Positions 1-8,857 are shown, numbered from the stretch's first letter. The stretch: 64,000 nt of DNA from CAVPWP01 sp050789285 (GCF_050789285.1 NZ_JBOUVX010000002.1:744001-808000), one strand, 5' to 3'. Translations and numbers: made by a program. Notes: generated from the letters alone by a model not told the origin.

Positions 1-1
1 T

Positions 2-202
2 CTCAACAACAAGGACGCCACCCTCGAGATCCTCGGCCGCTTCACCGAGGAACTCTTCGCCCTTCAGCGCGCGATCCGCACCGGCGACGGCGACCTGCTG
101 TTCGACTATTTCACCCGCACCCGCGCGATCCGCCGCAGCATCGTCGAAGCGGGGCAGGATACGGCCGCGCCGGACTTCGGTCGGGTCGGGACCAAGCGGT
201 GA
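2..202 (+). CDS. tyrC: Prephenate/arogenate dehydrogenase, C-terminal fragment (partial at left edge)
   Basis: The reading frame entering at the left edge encodes the last 66 residues of a protein and stops at TGA. The fragment carries the helical tail (LNNKDATLEILGRFTEEL, then FDYFTRTRAIRRSIVEAGQD) typical of the dimerisation region of NAD(P)-dependent prephenate or cyclohexadienyl dehydrogenases of tyrosine biosynthesis in Rhodobacteraceae. The cofactor-binding domain lies outside the window, so function rests on this tail and on the next gene, since an extensin-like gene commonly follows tyrC in this group. It overlaps that gene by 4 bp (GTGA), suggesting co-transcription. Confidence 0.7.
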   Translation, partial: LNNKDATLEILGRFTEELFALQRAIRTGDGDLLFDYFTRTRAIRRSIVEAGQDTAAPDFGRVGTKR

Positions 203-777
203 GGCGCGTCGCGGGCATCCTTGCGCTTCTGGCGCTGGCGGCGTGCGGCGGCGAGGACCGTCGCGGCCTGTGCGGCGTTCCGGGCCTTGAAGGCGAGCGC
301 ATCCCGGACGTCGAAGGGCCCGGCGTCTGCGGCATCGAGGATCCGGTGATGGTCACCCGGGTGGCGGGCGTCGACCTCAGCACGCCCACGCGCATGACCT
401 GCGAAACGGCCTCGGCACTGGACGTTTTCGTGCGGACCGGAGCGAAACCGGTCCTGTCGTCGAAGGGCGGGGGGCTCGAGCGTTTGCAGGTCGCCGCCGG
501 ATATGCCTGCCGCACCCGCAACTCGCGGCCTGGGGCCCGCGTGTCCGAACACGCCAAGGGCCGTGCCATCGACATCTCCGCCTTCGTGCTGCGCGACGGC
601 AGCACGCTGACCGTCGAGGACGACTGGCGCAGCGCGAACGCGCAAACCATGAAGCGCCTGCATGGCGCCGCCTGCGGGCCCTTCGGAACCGTGCTTGGAC
701 CCGAAAGCGACCCGTTCCACCAGGATCACTTCCATTTCGACGTCGCCCGCCAACGCAGCGGGCCCTACTGCCGCTAG
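199..777 (+). CDS. Extensin-like family lipoprotein
   Basis: 192 residues from a GTG start that overlaps the upstream stop codon. The N-terminus is a lipoprotein signal with lipobox LAAC and Cys16 as the likely lipidated residue. The rest is the bacterial extensin-like domain (Pfam extensin-like C-terminal family): a cysteine-rich N-terminal part, then SEHAKGRAIDIS (His118, Asp125) and HQDHFHFD (His174, His177, His179). These resemble the zinc ligands of M15-type peptidoglycan peptidases, so a cell-wall hydrolase role in the periplasm is plausible, though not established for the family. The next gene is convergent and overlaps the 3' end by 4 bp. Confidence 0.85.
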   Translation: MRRVAGILALLALAACGGEDRRGLCGVPGLEGERIPDVEGPGVCGIEDPVMVTRVAGVDLSTPTRMTCETASALDVFVRTGAKPVLSSKGGGLERLQVAAGYACRTRNSRPGARVSEHAKGRAIDISAFVLRDGSTLTVEDDWRSANAQTMKRLHGAACGPFGTVLGPESDPFHQDHFHFDVARQRSGPYCR

Positions 778-1775
778 CGCAGGACGATCCGCGGCGCGGG
801 GCCCAGCGGGATCGGCCCAAGGGTGACCAGCCCGCCGCGGAAGGTCAGCGGGACGTCAAGCGTCTCGGACGGACCCGACAGGCGGGCGAGAAAGCCCAGC
901 CCACGCTCAAGCCCCGAGCGGACCGAAGGCGGGATCGCCCCCGCCGCTTCCGCGACGGCCAGCATCTCGCTCCAGTTCGTGGCTTTCACGATCACCTCGC
1001 CCTCTGGCGTGCCGTCCGGGGCGACCGTCACGGCGCCTGCGGCCCGCAGGTCAAGCTGGCCCCAGGTCGCGCGCATGTGGTCGATCCGGATCGCGGTGAT
1101 CTGCGGCCGGCCCTCCTCGATCGCGAAGCGGTCCCAGGGTGCATCGAAATCCACCCATGCCTGAAGGCGCAGCCCATCGATCCGTTCCGACAGCATCCGC
1201 GCGGGGTCGAGGCGGCCGCGCACCGTCTCGGCAAGGCGCAGGCCCGAGGCTTCGAACAGGATGTCATGGGCGTCGGCGGCCTCGTCCGACCGGGAGGTGC
1301 GCAGCACACCCGACTCGAGCGATGCCGACCAGCCCAGCGTCGATGTCAGCGCGATTGTCTCAAGCCCGATATCCGACGAGCGAAGTTCAAGCGCGGTGTT
1401 CGGTGCAAAACCGATGCGGCCCTGCATCCGGTCCGACGTGATCTCGATCCGTTCAAGCGGGGTCGCCACGGTCTGCTGCGCCGGCCAGATCGCCGTGATC
1501 TCGTTTGGGCGGGCGCTTTTCGCGGTGAAGCGGAAATCGGGGGCGGTCCAGGCCACGCCGGTCGCGGGATCGGCCAGTTCGACATCACGGACCACGGTTT
1601 CGAACCGGAGGGGAAACCCGGTGACGGCCACGTCATCGTAGTTCGCGACCCAGCCTTCGCGGCCGCGCGCGTCGATCCATCCGGTCAACGCGCGATCCAG
1701 CACCAATGCCCCGATGAACCAGTATCCAACCCAGAGGAGGCCAAGAAAGACGGGGATCAGAAGTAGTTTTCGCAT
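774..1775 (-). CDS. DUF2125 domain-containing membrane-anchored protein
   Basis: 333 residues. One N-terminal hydrophobic segment (about residues 4-25, LLLIPVFLGLLWVGYWFIGA) acts as signal anchor. The remainder is a beta-rich periplasmic region with the N-terminal signature GYWFIGALVLDRALTGW and DVAVTGFPLRFE, typical of the DUF2125 family of Alphaproteobacteria. The family has no assigned biochemical role; its repeated beta-strand pattern recalls AsmA/DUF945-like envelope proteins, which is inference. The start lies 46 bp from the divergent ChaC-like gene, so the two promoters must sit in or beside this short gap. Confidence 0.85.
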   Translation of the reverse strand: MRKLLLIPVFLGLLWVGYWFIGALVLDRALTGWIDARGREGWVANYDDVAVTGFPLRFETVVRDVELADPATGVAWTAPDFRFTAKSARPNEITAIWPAQQTVATPLERIEITSDRMQGRIGFAPNTALELRSSDIGLETIALTSTLGWSASLESGVLRTSRSDEAADAHDILFEASGLRLAETVRGRLDPARMLSERIDGLRLQAWVDFDAPWDRFAIEEGRPQITAIRIDHMRATWGQLDLRAAGAVTVAPDGTPEGEVIVKATNWSEMLAVAEAAGAIPPSVRSGLERGLGFLARLSGPSETLDVPLTFRGGLVTLGPIPLGPAPRIVLR

Positions 1776-1821
1776 TGCACGCTCTGGAAGCCGGGGCCGT
1801 TTCGGGTTCTATAGCCGCGCG

Positions 1822-2388
1822 ATGAAAAGGACCAGCGCGATGGTGGATATGCCTCTTTGGGTGTTTGGATACGGCTCGCTGGTGTGGAACCCGGGCTTCG
1901 ATCACGAGGATCGGGTGCTGGCCATGCTGCCCGGCTATGCGCGCACCTTCTGCATGCGGTCGATCCACCACCGGGGCACCGACGAAAGGCCCGGCCTTGT
2001 GCTGGCACTTGACCGGGCGCAGGGCGCGGCCTGCCGCGGCGTCGCCTTTCGCGTGCCGGCCGTCCGCGCCGCGGCGACCCTCGAGTATCTTCGCGAACGC
2101 GAACTGATCTCGTCGGCCTATCTCGAGGAAGTCCACCCGATCACGCTTGACCACGGGCCGACGGTCGAGGCCGTGACCTATGTCGTCGACACCGCCCATG
2201 TGCAGTATTGCGGCGGACTGCCGCTGGAAACCCAGGCGCAGATCATCGCGCGGGCTGTGGGCGGGCGGGGGCCGAACACCGAATACCTCTACAATACGGC
2301 CGCCCATCTGGCCGAGCTTGGGATCGAGGATGCCGACCTCGACTGGCTCGTCGCGCGCGTCCGCGCGATTGCCGGCGAGCAGGGGTAA
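1822..2388 (+). CDS. Gamma-glutamylcyclotransferase (ChaC-like)
   Basis: 188 residues from ATG 1822 (an alternative in-frame ATG lies at 1840). The protein opens with WVFGYGSLVWNPGF, the substrate-binding FGYGSL loop of the gamma-glutamylcyclotransferase fold. ELISSAYLEEV supplies the conserved catalytic glutamate region, and the C-terminal GPNTEYLYNTAAHL is typical of ChaC-type glutathione-specific enzymes. The likely reaction is release of 5-oxoproline and Cys-Gly from glutathione in the cytoplasm. The reading frame stays open further upstream, but that part overlaps the divergent DUF2125 gene and has no conserved features, so it was left out. Confidence 0.85.
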   Translation: MKRTSAMVDMPLWVFGYGSLVWNPGFDHEDRVLAMLPGYARTFCMRSIHHRGTDERPGLVLALDRAQGAACRGVAFRVPAVRAAATLEYLRERELISSAYLEEVHPITLDHGPTVEAVTYVVDTAHVQYCGGLPLETQAQIIARAVGGRGPNTEYLYNTAAHLAELGIEDADLDWLVARVRAIAGEQG

Positions 2389-2465
2389 GCCACAGCGCAA
2401 ATCGGCGTTGGCCTTTCCCGCCGTTGCCCCTATTCTGCGGCAAAATCCAGCGACGGAGACCCCTG

Positions 2466-3665
2466 ATGGGCAAGCCGGGTCGCGAGGCCGAGCCGCAGTT
2501 CACCCAACCGGTGAGACAGATCGTGACGATGATCATCGTCCTGATCCTTGTCGGCATCGGCGCCTATATCGCCTTTCCAAGCGTTGCGCCGGTCTTCCTT
2601 GCCAACCCCTGGCTCAACGGGTTCATCGGCTTCGTCTTCGTCATCGGCGTCTTCGCCTGCTTCTGGCAGGTCTGGCAGCTGTTCACCTCGGTCGGTTGGC
2701 TCGAGGGGTTCGTCGCCGACCGACCCGGACACGAACTGACCCGCGCGCCCCGGCTGCTTGCCCCGCTTGCGTCCCTTCTGCGGTCACGCGGGGCGCGGAT
2801 GCAGATCGGCGCGTCCTCGGCGCGCTCGATCCTCGATTCCGTCGCCACCCGCATCGACGAGGCGCGCGACATCACGCGATACATCGTCAACCTTCTGATC
2901 TTCCTGGGGCTTCTGGGCACGTTCTACGGGCTTGCCACGACCGTGCCCGCGGTGGTCGAAACCATCCGTTCGCTTGCCCCGCGCGAGGGCGAAGCCGGGA
3001 TCGAGGTGTTCAACCGCCTGATGACCGGGCTCGAGGCGCAGTTGGGCGGCATGGGCGTGGCGTTCTCGTCCTCGCTTCTGGGGTTGGCGGGGTCGCTTGT
3101 CGTGGGCCTGCTCGAACTGTTCGCCAGCCACGGGCAGAACCGCTTCTATCGCGAGCTTGAAGAATGGCTTTCGACCATCACGCGGCTGGGCTTTGCCGCC
3201 GGCGACAGCGAGGGCGTGTCAGATCAGGGCGCGATCGTCGCCCTGGCCGAACATATGGCCGAACGCATGGATGCCATCCAGGCGCTTCTGGCGCAGGCCG
3301 GGGCCGGCGCCGCGGATGGCGAGCGGATGGACCGTCTGGCCGCATCGCTCGAGGCGCTGGGTGAACGGCTGGCGGCCTCTGGCACGTCCGAAGCGGCGCT
3401 GGCGGGCCTTGTCGCAAGTCAGGAGCGGCTGGCCGCCGCGCTTGAACGACAGGCGAATGAAGGCGGCGCACATGTCGACGCCGAAAGCCGCATGCGCCTG
3501 CGGTCGATGGATGTGCAACTTCTGCGCATCCTCGAAGAGATGTCGGCCGGCCGTCAGGAATCTCTGGCGGAACTGCGCGCCGACCTTGCCCAGTTGACCA
3601 AGGCCGTGCGGGCGCTGCGCCCGGACGCTGCGCCCGCGCGCATCAGCTCGCCCGGCCGGGACTAG
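2466..3665 (+). CDS. ExbB/MotA/TolQ-like proton-channel family protein
   Basis: 399 residues. Predicted membrane segments fall near residues 20-40, 45-68, 142-166 and 192-214. The segment with LIFLGLLGTFYGLATTVPAV and the following GGMGVAFSSSLLGLAGSLVVG match the two conserved core helices of the MotA/TolQ/ExbB family. A cytoplasmic hydrophilic tail of about 180 residues follows the last helix and is rich in Ala/Glu/Arg heptad-like repeats, much longer than in ExbB or TolQ. The start is the ATG at 2466; the upstream extension of the frame overlaps the ChaC gene. It sits 3 bp before the OmpA/MotB-like gene, so the two probably form one ion-driven complex. Confidence 0.85.
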   Translation: MGKPGREAEPQFTQPVRQIVTMIIVLILVGIGAYIAFPSVAPVFLANPWLNGFIGFVFVIGVFACFWQVWQLFTSVGWLEGFVADRPGHELTRAPRLLAPLASLLRSRGARMQIGASSARSILDSVATRIDEARDITRYIVNLLIFLGLLGTFYGLATTVPAVVETIRSLAPREGEAGIEVFNRLMTGLEAQLGGMGVAFSSSLLGLAGSLVVGLLELFASHGQNRFYRELEEWLSTITRLGFAAGDSEGVSDQGAIVALAEHMAERMDAIQALLAQAGAGAADGERMDRLAASLEALGERLAASGTSEAALAGLVASQERLAAALERQANEGGAHVDAESRMRLRSMDVQLLRILEEMSAGRQESLAELRADLAQLTKAVRALRPDAAPARISSPGRD

Positions 3666-3668
3666 GCC

Positions 3669-5507
3669 ATGGCCCTGAGCCGGCGATCGGTGCAGCGGAT
3701 GAGCGGGTCGATCTGGCCCGGGTTCGTCGACGCGATCACGGCCCTTCTGATGGTCATGATGTTCGTCCTGACGATCTTCATGGTCGTTCAATACGTGCTG
3801 CGCGAAACCATCTCGGGACAGGAAGACGCTCTTGAGCAGTTGAACGCCGAGATCAACATCCTTGCCGAGGCGCTGGGCCTGGAACAGCAGACGGTCGCCA
3901 ATCTGGAAGACGACCTCGGCGCCACCCGGGCCGAGGTCAACCGCCAGTCCACGCTGATCGCCAACCTGACTCAGCAAGTCGACGCGCAGTCCACAGAACT
4001 CGCGGACCGTGCCGCCCGCATCGCGTCCTTCGAGGAACAGGTCGCCTCGCTTCTGGCGGAACGCGACACGGCGCTGGCCGAAGGCGCGGCCCTCGAAGGC
4101 GAGCGGGACAGGCTGATCTCGGAACAGGAGGCGCTGCAGCTGGCCCTGGCGCAGGCCCGCACAGAAGTCGACGCCCAGACCGAGGCTGCCCGCCTTGCCG
4201 CCGCCCGCCGCGATGCGCTTGAAGCGCTGGCGGCCGATCTGCGCGCGCGGCTGGTCGAGACGACCAACACCCTGACGGCCACGCGCGCCGATCTTGATGC
4301 CGCGGCCGCCGCCCTGTCGGACGAGGAAGCGGCGCGCCTGGCCGAGGCCGCGGCGGCCGAAGCCCTGCGCGAGCGCCTGCGCAACGCCGACACCGAACTG
4401 ACCGCGATGACCCTGGCACTCGAAGAACAAAGACGGCAGGCAGAAGAGACACTGACGCTTCTGGCCGCGGCGCAATCGGTCGAGGACGAGTTGAACCGGC
4501 GCCTTGCCGATGCCCTTGCCACCGTCGAGGCGCGCCAGGCAGACGACGCCGCCCTTGCCCGACAGATCGCGACGCTTGAACTCGAACGCGACGCGCTGGC
4601 AGCGCGTGTCGAAGAATTGCAGGGCGCGCCCGACAGCACGCAAAGCCTGCGCGATCAGCTTGCCGCCGCCCTTGCCGCGCGGCTTGCCGCCGAGAACGCC
4701 GCCGCCGCACAGATGACCGAGGCCGAGCGACAGGCGGCCCTTCTGTCGGCCGCCAATGCCGCGCTGGCCGACGAAGAGGCGCAGTCGGCCGAGGCCCAAC
4801 GGCAGGTCGCGCTGCTGAACGAACAGGTCGCCGCACTGCGCGCGCGGCTTGGCTCGCTCCAGGCGCTGCTCGACGAGGCCGCCGCGCGGGACGAAACCGC
4901 CCAGGTCCAGATCGACACGCTGGGTTCGCAGCTCAACACGGCGCTTGCGCGCGTGGCCTCCGAGGAACGTCGCCGGCGCGAGCTTGAGGAAACCGAGCGC
5001 CTGCGCCTTGAGCAAGAAGCCGCCCGACTGGCGGCCGAGGCGCAGGAACTTGAACGTTACCGCTCGGACTTCTTCGGGGCCGTGCGCGAGGTGATCGAAG
5101 GCCGCGAAGGCGTGCAGATCGTGGGCGACCGTTTCGTCTTTTCGTCCGAGGTGCTGTTCGAAAGCGCCTCGGCCGACCTGTCGTTCGAGGGGCGCGAGCA
5201 GATTGCAGGCGTCGTGGCGATCCTGCGCGAGGTCGCCGACGAAATCCCCGCCAGCATCGACTGGATCCTGCGCGTCGACGGACATACCGACAACGTGCCG
5301 CTTCGGGGCGGGATCTATGCCGACAACTGGGAACTCAGCCAGGCCCGCGCCCTGTCGGTCGTGCGCTTCATGACCGATACGCTGGGTTTCCCGCCCGATC
5401 GCCTTGCGGCCACGGGCTTTGGTGAATACCGCCCGGTCAACACCGACGACACGTCAGAGGCACGGGCACAGAACCGGCGGATCGAGTTGAAGCTGACGGA
5501 ACGCTAG
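3669..5507 (+). CDS. MotB/OmpA-family protein with long coiled coil
   Basis: 612 residues. A single N-terminal membrane helix (about 19-44) carries GFVDAITALLMVMMFV, with Asp21 in the place of the ion-conducting aspartate of MotB. Residues of about 50-450 are an almost unbroken Ala/Glu/Leu/Arg-rich coiled coil in the periplasm. The C-terminal OmpA-like domain (about 465-612) contains GHTDNVPL and LSQARALSVVRFM, motifs for binding diaminopimelate in peptidoglycan. With the channel subunit just upstream this looks like a stator that reaches peptidoglycan through a long stalk. No flagellar or TonB genes are nearby. The cellular role is unknown. Confidence 0.85.
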   Translation: MALSRRSVQRMSGSIWPGFVDAITALLMVMMFVLTIFMVVQYVLRETISGQEDALEQLNAEINILAEALGLEQQTVANLEDDLGATRAEVNRQSTLIANLTQQVDAQSTELADRAARIASFEEQVASLLAERDTALAEGAALEGERDRLISEQEALQLALAQARTEVDAQTEAARLAAARRDALEALAADLRARLVETTNTLTATRADLDAAAAALSDEEAARLAEAAAAEALRERLRNADTELTAMTLALEEQRRQAEETLTLLAAAQSVEDELNRRLADALATVEARQADDAALARQIATLELERDALAARVEELQGAPDSTQSLRDQLAAALAARLAAENAAAAQMTEAERQAALLSAANAALADEEAQSAEAQRQVALLNEQVAALRARLGSLQALLDEAAARDETAQVQIDTLGSQLNTALARVASEERRRRELEETERLRLEQEAARLAAEAQELERYRSDFFGAVREVIEGREGVQIVGDRFVFSSEVLFESASADLSFEGREQIAGVVAILREVADEIPASIDWILRVDGHTDNVPLRGGIYADNWELSQARALSVVRFMTDTLGFPPDRLAATGFGEYRPVNTDDTSEARAQNRRIELKLTER

Positions 5508-5511
5508 GGCG

Positions 5512-5976
5512 CTATTTCTTCTTCCGCGCCTTCAGGACGGCGGCGATGATCGCGCCGGCAAGGCCCGGAAGCGCCGCCCCGAGGGGATCGCGCCGCACCG
5601 CGCCCAACATGCCGGCAAGGCCCTGCGCCTGCGCGGCGAGTCCGGTGATCTCGTCCTCGAGATCGGCCATTGCAAGGTCGCGCAGTTCCTCGGCCGCCGC
5701 CACGTCGCGGTCGGCGTTCATGCGGCTGGCGACCAGCATCAGAATGCCAGCAAGAACGAAGTTGCCCCCGGCCAGCCACGCCGCTGCCGCGGCCTGCGAC
5801 ATGGTCTCGGCCAGTTTGAAATAGATCGCGGCATTCGTCGCCAGCAGGCCCACGGCCCCGGCGACCCCGGCAATCGCCATCAGCCCCGTCTGCGCCCGCA
5901 GCACGGCAAACCGGCGCCGCGCGATCAGGCGTTCGCTTTTCAGAACGACCGAGGCATTGCGAACAAGGCGGCTCAT
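5512..5976 (-). CDS. Small two-helix membrane protein, phage-holin-family/YqjE-like
   Basis: 154 residues from ATG 5976, which overlaps the upstream stop by 4 bp (ATGA). Two hydrophobic helices lie near residues 33-53 and 64-85. They are followed by an amphipathic acidic stretch (AEELRDLAMADLEDEI) and a C-terminal weakly hydrophobic segment ending in KARKKK. The order DUF883-like gene then this gene matches the yqjD-yqjE pair of enterobacteria, where YqjE belongs to the phage-holin superfamily. Assignment rests on topology and synteny more than on sequence motifs. The stop codon is 4 bp from the stop of the convergent OmpA/MotB-like gene. Confidence 0.6.
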   Translation of the reverse strand: MSRLVRNASVVLKSERLIARRRFAVLRAQTGLMAIAGVAGAVGLLATNAAIYFKLAETMSQAAAAAWLAGGNFVLAGILMLVASRMNADRDVAAAEELRDLAMADLEDEITGLAAQAQGLAGMLGAVRRDPLGAALPGLAGAIIAAVLKARKKK

Positions 5977-6242
5977 CTCAGCCTCCCCAGCGCATATCCC
6001 ACGACGAGGATGCCAAGCGCGGTCAGCAGGGGTTTTTCGTGCATCGCGCTTTCGATCTCGTCGGTCAGCTGCTTCGCAAGCCCTTCGAGGTCGGTTTCCC
6101 GCAGCGAGCCGACGAAATCCCGGATCGTCGAATGGGCCTCGTCTCCGGCGTCTTCGGCAGCCTCCTCGGTCAGGCCTTTCAACTGCGACAGCTCCTTGCG
6201 CAGGGCCGCCAGTTCCGCCTCCAGTTCCGCCTTCGTCGCCAT
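5973..6242 (-). CDS. DUF883 / ElaB-YqjD-like membrane-anchored protein
   Basis: 89 residues. The N-terminal two thirds form a charged helix (KAELEAELAALRKELSQL). The C-terminus has one membrane helix, LTALGILVVGYALGRLR, with the glycine pattern and terminal arginines of ElaB/YqjD/DUF883 proteins, which in E. coli tether ribosomes to the inner membrane in stationary phase. ATG 6242 was chosen over ATG 6248 because GGGTGAG then sits at a normal distance. It is the first gene of a two-gene unit with the YqjE-like gene. A ribosome-tethering role here is by family analogy only. Confidence 0.7.
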   Translation of the reverse strand: MATKAELEAELAALRKELSQLKGLTEEAAEDAGDEAHSTIRDFVGSLRETDLEGLAKQLTDEIESAMHEKPLLTALGILVVGYALGRLR

Positions 6243-6483
6243 CGTCATGCTCACCCGCTGGTCGGTTCCGATCATGTCGCAGCTTGGCTGTGCCGTCCAT
6301 CCCCCGCCTTGAGCACTGTCAACGCGGCGAAAGAAAGCGTCGGGTGATGCTGCCGGGTCCAACCGGCCTAGGGAGGGTTGCGCCGTCGCTGATCGATCTG
6401 CCGCCCGATCCGCCGGCGGGCCGGGGTCCTGCGTTCCGACCCGGGATGGCGTGGACTATTGGTGGGTCCAAGGCAGGACGCCG

Positions 6484-6517
6484 AAAAACGAAAGGCCCCG
6501 GGCGATGCCGGGGCCTT
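6484..6517 (-). terminator. Rho-independent terminator of clpA
   Basis: Perfect 10-bp inverted repeat AAGGCCCCGG / CCGGGGCCTT (6492-6501 and 6508-6517) with a 6-base loop. Read on the minus strand it is followed by a T-rich run (TTTCGTTTTT). It lies about 20 bp after the clpA stop codon. Nothing else is apparent between 6243 and 6538. Confidence 0.85.
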
Positions 6518-6538
6518 CAGTCGTCGTATCCCGCAGGA

Positions 6539-8857
6539 TCAGTCGGCCGTCAGAAGCGGCGGCTTCTTCGACTGGATGCGCCGCGTCTCGGGCTCGATCA
6601 GAAGGTCGAGCTTGCCGTCCTTGACGCCCACGTGGACCACGCCGCCCTTCAGCAGCTTGCCGAACAGCAACTCCTCGGCGAGCGGCTTCTTGATCTCTTC
6701 CTGGATCACGCGGCCAAGCGGGCGCGCGCCCATCTTGTCGTCATAGCCGCGCTCGGCCAGCCAGGCCGCCGCGGCCGGCGTCAGTTCGATCGTCACGTTG
6801 CGGTCCATCAGCTGCGCCTCGAGCTGCAGCACGAACTTCTCGACCACCTGAAGGATGATGTCCTTCGACAGCGGCGCGAAGCTGATCACCGCGTCAAGCC
6901 GGTTGCGGAACTCGGGCGTGAAGGTCCGCTCGATCGCGGCCGTATCCTCGCCCTCGCGGCGTTCGCGGGCAAAGCCGATGGCTTCCTTCGCCTGTTCCGC
7001 CGCCCCTGCGTTCGAGGTCATGATCAGGATCACGTTGCGGAAGTCGACCGAGCGGCCGTTGTGATCGGTCAGCGTGCCGTGGTCCATCACCTGCAGCAGG
7101 ATATTGAACACGTCGGGATGCGCCTTCTCGATCTCGTCGAGCAGGAGCACGCAGTGCGGATGCTGGTCCACGCCGTCGGTCAGAAGCCCGCCCTGGTCGA
7201 AGCCCACATAGCCCGGAGGCGCGCCGATCAGGCGCGAGACCGCGTGCTTCTCCATGTATTCCGACATGTCGAAGCGCAGAAGTTCGACGCCCAGCGACGA
7301 CGCAAGTTGCTTGGCCACCTCGGTCTTGCCGACGCCGGTGGGGCCGGCGAAGAGATAGTTGCCGATCGGCTTCTCGGGTTCTCGCAGACCGGCACGGGCC
7401 AGCTTGATCGAGGCGGACAGAGCCTCGATCGCCTTGTCCTGACCGAAGACCACGCGCTTCAGCGTCGTCTCGAGGTCCTTCAGCACAGCGGCGTCGTCCT
7501 TCGAGACGTTCTTGGGCGGGATGCGGGCGATCTTGGCCACCACGGCCTCGATTTCCTTCGCGCCGATGGTCTTGCGGCGCTTCGATTCCGCGACAAGATG
7601 CTGCGCCGCGCCGGCTTCGTCGATCACGTCGATGGCCTTGTCGGGCAGCTTGCGGTCGGTGATGTAGCGCGCCGACAACTCGACCGCCGACTTGATCGCG
7701 TCGGCCGTGTAGCGGATGTCGTGATGTTCCTCGAAGTAGGGCTTGAGGCCGGTCAGGATCTTGATCGAATCCTCGACCGTCGGCTCGTTCACGTCGATCT
7801 TCTGGAACCGGCGCGACAGCGCGCGGTCCTTCTCGAAATGCTGGCGATACTCCTTGTAGGTGGTCGAGCCCATGCAGCGCAGCTTGCCGCCCTGCAGCGC
7901 GGGTTTCAGCAGGTTCGAGGCGTCCATCGCCCCGCCGCTGGTCGCGCCGGCGCCGATCACGGTGTGGATCTCGTCGATGAAGAGGATCGCGTCGGGGTGA
8001 TCCTCAAGCTCTTTGACGACGGCTTTCAGCCGTTCCTCGAAATCGCCGCGATAGCGGGTTCCGGCCAGAAGCGCGCCCATGTCGAGCGAAAAGATCGTGG
8101 CCCCGCGCAGCACCTCGGGCGTCTCGCCGTCGACGATCTTCTTGGCAAGGCCCTCGGCGATGGCGGTCTTGCCCACGCCCGGATCGCCCACAAGAAGCGG
8201 GTTGTTCTTGCGCCGGCGGCACAGCACCTGGATGCAGCGCTCGACCTCGAGTTCGCGCCCGATGAGCGGGTCGACATCCCCCTTGCGCGACTTGGCGTTC
8301 AGGTCGACGCAGTACTTGGCAAGGGCGGAATCCTTGGCTTCCTCGTCCTTTTCGTCCTGGGCTTCCTCTTCCATGTCGGTGGCCCCGGTGATCGGGCGGC
8401 TTTCCCCGAAGGACGGGTCCTTCGCCACGCCATGCGCGATGAAGTTGACCGCGTCATAGCGGGTCATGTCCTGTTCCTGCAGGAAGTAGGCGGCGTTGCT
8501 TTCGCGTTCGGCGAAGATCGCGACCAGGACGTTGGCGCCTGTCACCTCGGTCCGGCCCGACGATTGCACATGGATCGCCGCGCGCTGGATCACGCGCTGG
8601 AAGGCCGCGGTGGGAACCGCTTCGGAGCCTTCGACATCGGTGACCAGGGTGGACAGGTCGTCGTCGATGAAGGTGACAAGCGTCCTGCGCAGGTCCTCAA
8701 GATCCACGCTGCAGGCCTTCATCACCTTGGCGGCGTCAGGCTCGTCGATGAGCGCCAGAAGCAGGTGCTCAAGCGTCGCAAGCTCGTGCCGGCGCGCGTT
8801 CGCCAGGGCAAGCGCCGCATGGATCGATTGCTCGAGTGTGTTCGAAAATGAAGGCAC
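6539..8857 (-). CDS. clpA: ATP-dependent Clp protease ATP-binding subunit ClpA
   Basis: 772 residues from a GTG start with AGAGGAG nine bases upstream. Domain order is a Clp N-terminal adaptor-binding domain (1-145), an acidic linker (161-176), AAA+ module D1 with Walker A GDPGVGKT (224-231) and Walker B LFIDEIH, and D2 with Walker A GPTGVGKT (505-512) and LLLDEIEKAH. The ClpP-binding loop tripeptide reads IGF. There is no ClpB-type middle coiled coil, which marks it as ClpA. It unfolds substrates for ClpP, including N-end-rule proteins brought by ClpS; neither clpP nor clpS is in the window. gloB lies upstream on the same strand, 188 bp away. Confidence 0.95.
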   Translation of the reverse strand: MPSFSNTLEQSIHAALALANARRHELATLEHLLLALIDEPDAAKVMKACSVDLEDLRRTLVTFIDDDLSTLVTDVEGSEAVPTAAFQRVIQRAAIHVQSSGRTEVTGANVLVAIFAERESNAAYFLQEQDMTRYDAVNFIAHGVAKDPSFGESRPITGATDMEEEAQDEKDEEAKDSALAKYCVDLNAKSRKGDVDPLIGRELEVERCIQVLCRRRKNNPLLVGDPGVGKTAIAEGLAKKIVDGETPEVLRGATIFSLDMGALLAGTRYRGDFEERLKAVVKELEDHPDAILFIDEIHTVIGAGATSGGAMDASNLLKPALQGGKLRCMGSTTYKEYRQHFEKDRALSRRFQKIDVNEPTVEDSIKILTGLKPYFEEHHDIRYTADAIKSAVELSARYITDRKLPDKAIDVIDEAGAAQHLVAESKRRKTIGAKEIEAVVAKIARIPPKNVSKDDAAVLKDLETTLKRVVFGQDKAIEALSASIKLARAGLREPEKPIGNYLFAGPTGVGKTEVAKQLASSLGVELLRFDMSEYMEKHAVSRLIGAPPGYVGFDQGGLLTDGVDQHPHCVLLLDEIEKAHPDVFNILLQVMDHGTLTDHNGRSVDFRNVILIMTSNAGAAEQAKEAIGFARERREGEDTAAIERTFTPEFRNRLDAVISFAPLSKDIILQVVEKFVLQLEAQLMDRNVTIELTPAAAAWLAERGYDDKMGARPLGRVIQEEIKKPLAEELLFGKLLKGGVVHVGVKDGKLDLLIEPETRRIQSKKPPLLTAD

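Noticed and set aside
3219..5285. A 688-codon open frame opposite the MotB/OmpA-like gene
   Set aside because: Low-complexity mirror of the Ala/Glu coiled coil; the sense strand has the OmpA domain motifs.
2466..5507. Possible Zorya-type anti-phage system (ZorA/ZorB)
   Set aside because: The pair resembles ZorAB only in the general MotA/MotB architecture. The neighbouring genes are ordinary housekeeping and envelope genes, with no ZorC, ZorD or ZorE effector.
5957..8851. A 964-codon open frame opposite clpA
   Set aside because: Translation is Arg/His/Gly-rich and domain-free, while the other strand encodes a textbook ClpA. It is a shadow from third-position GC bias.
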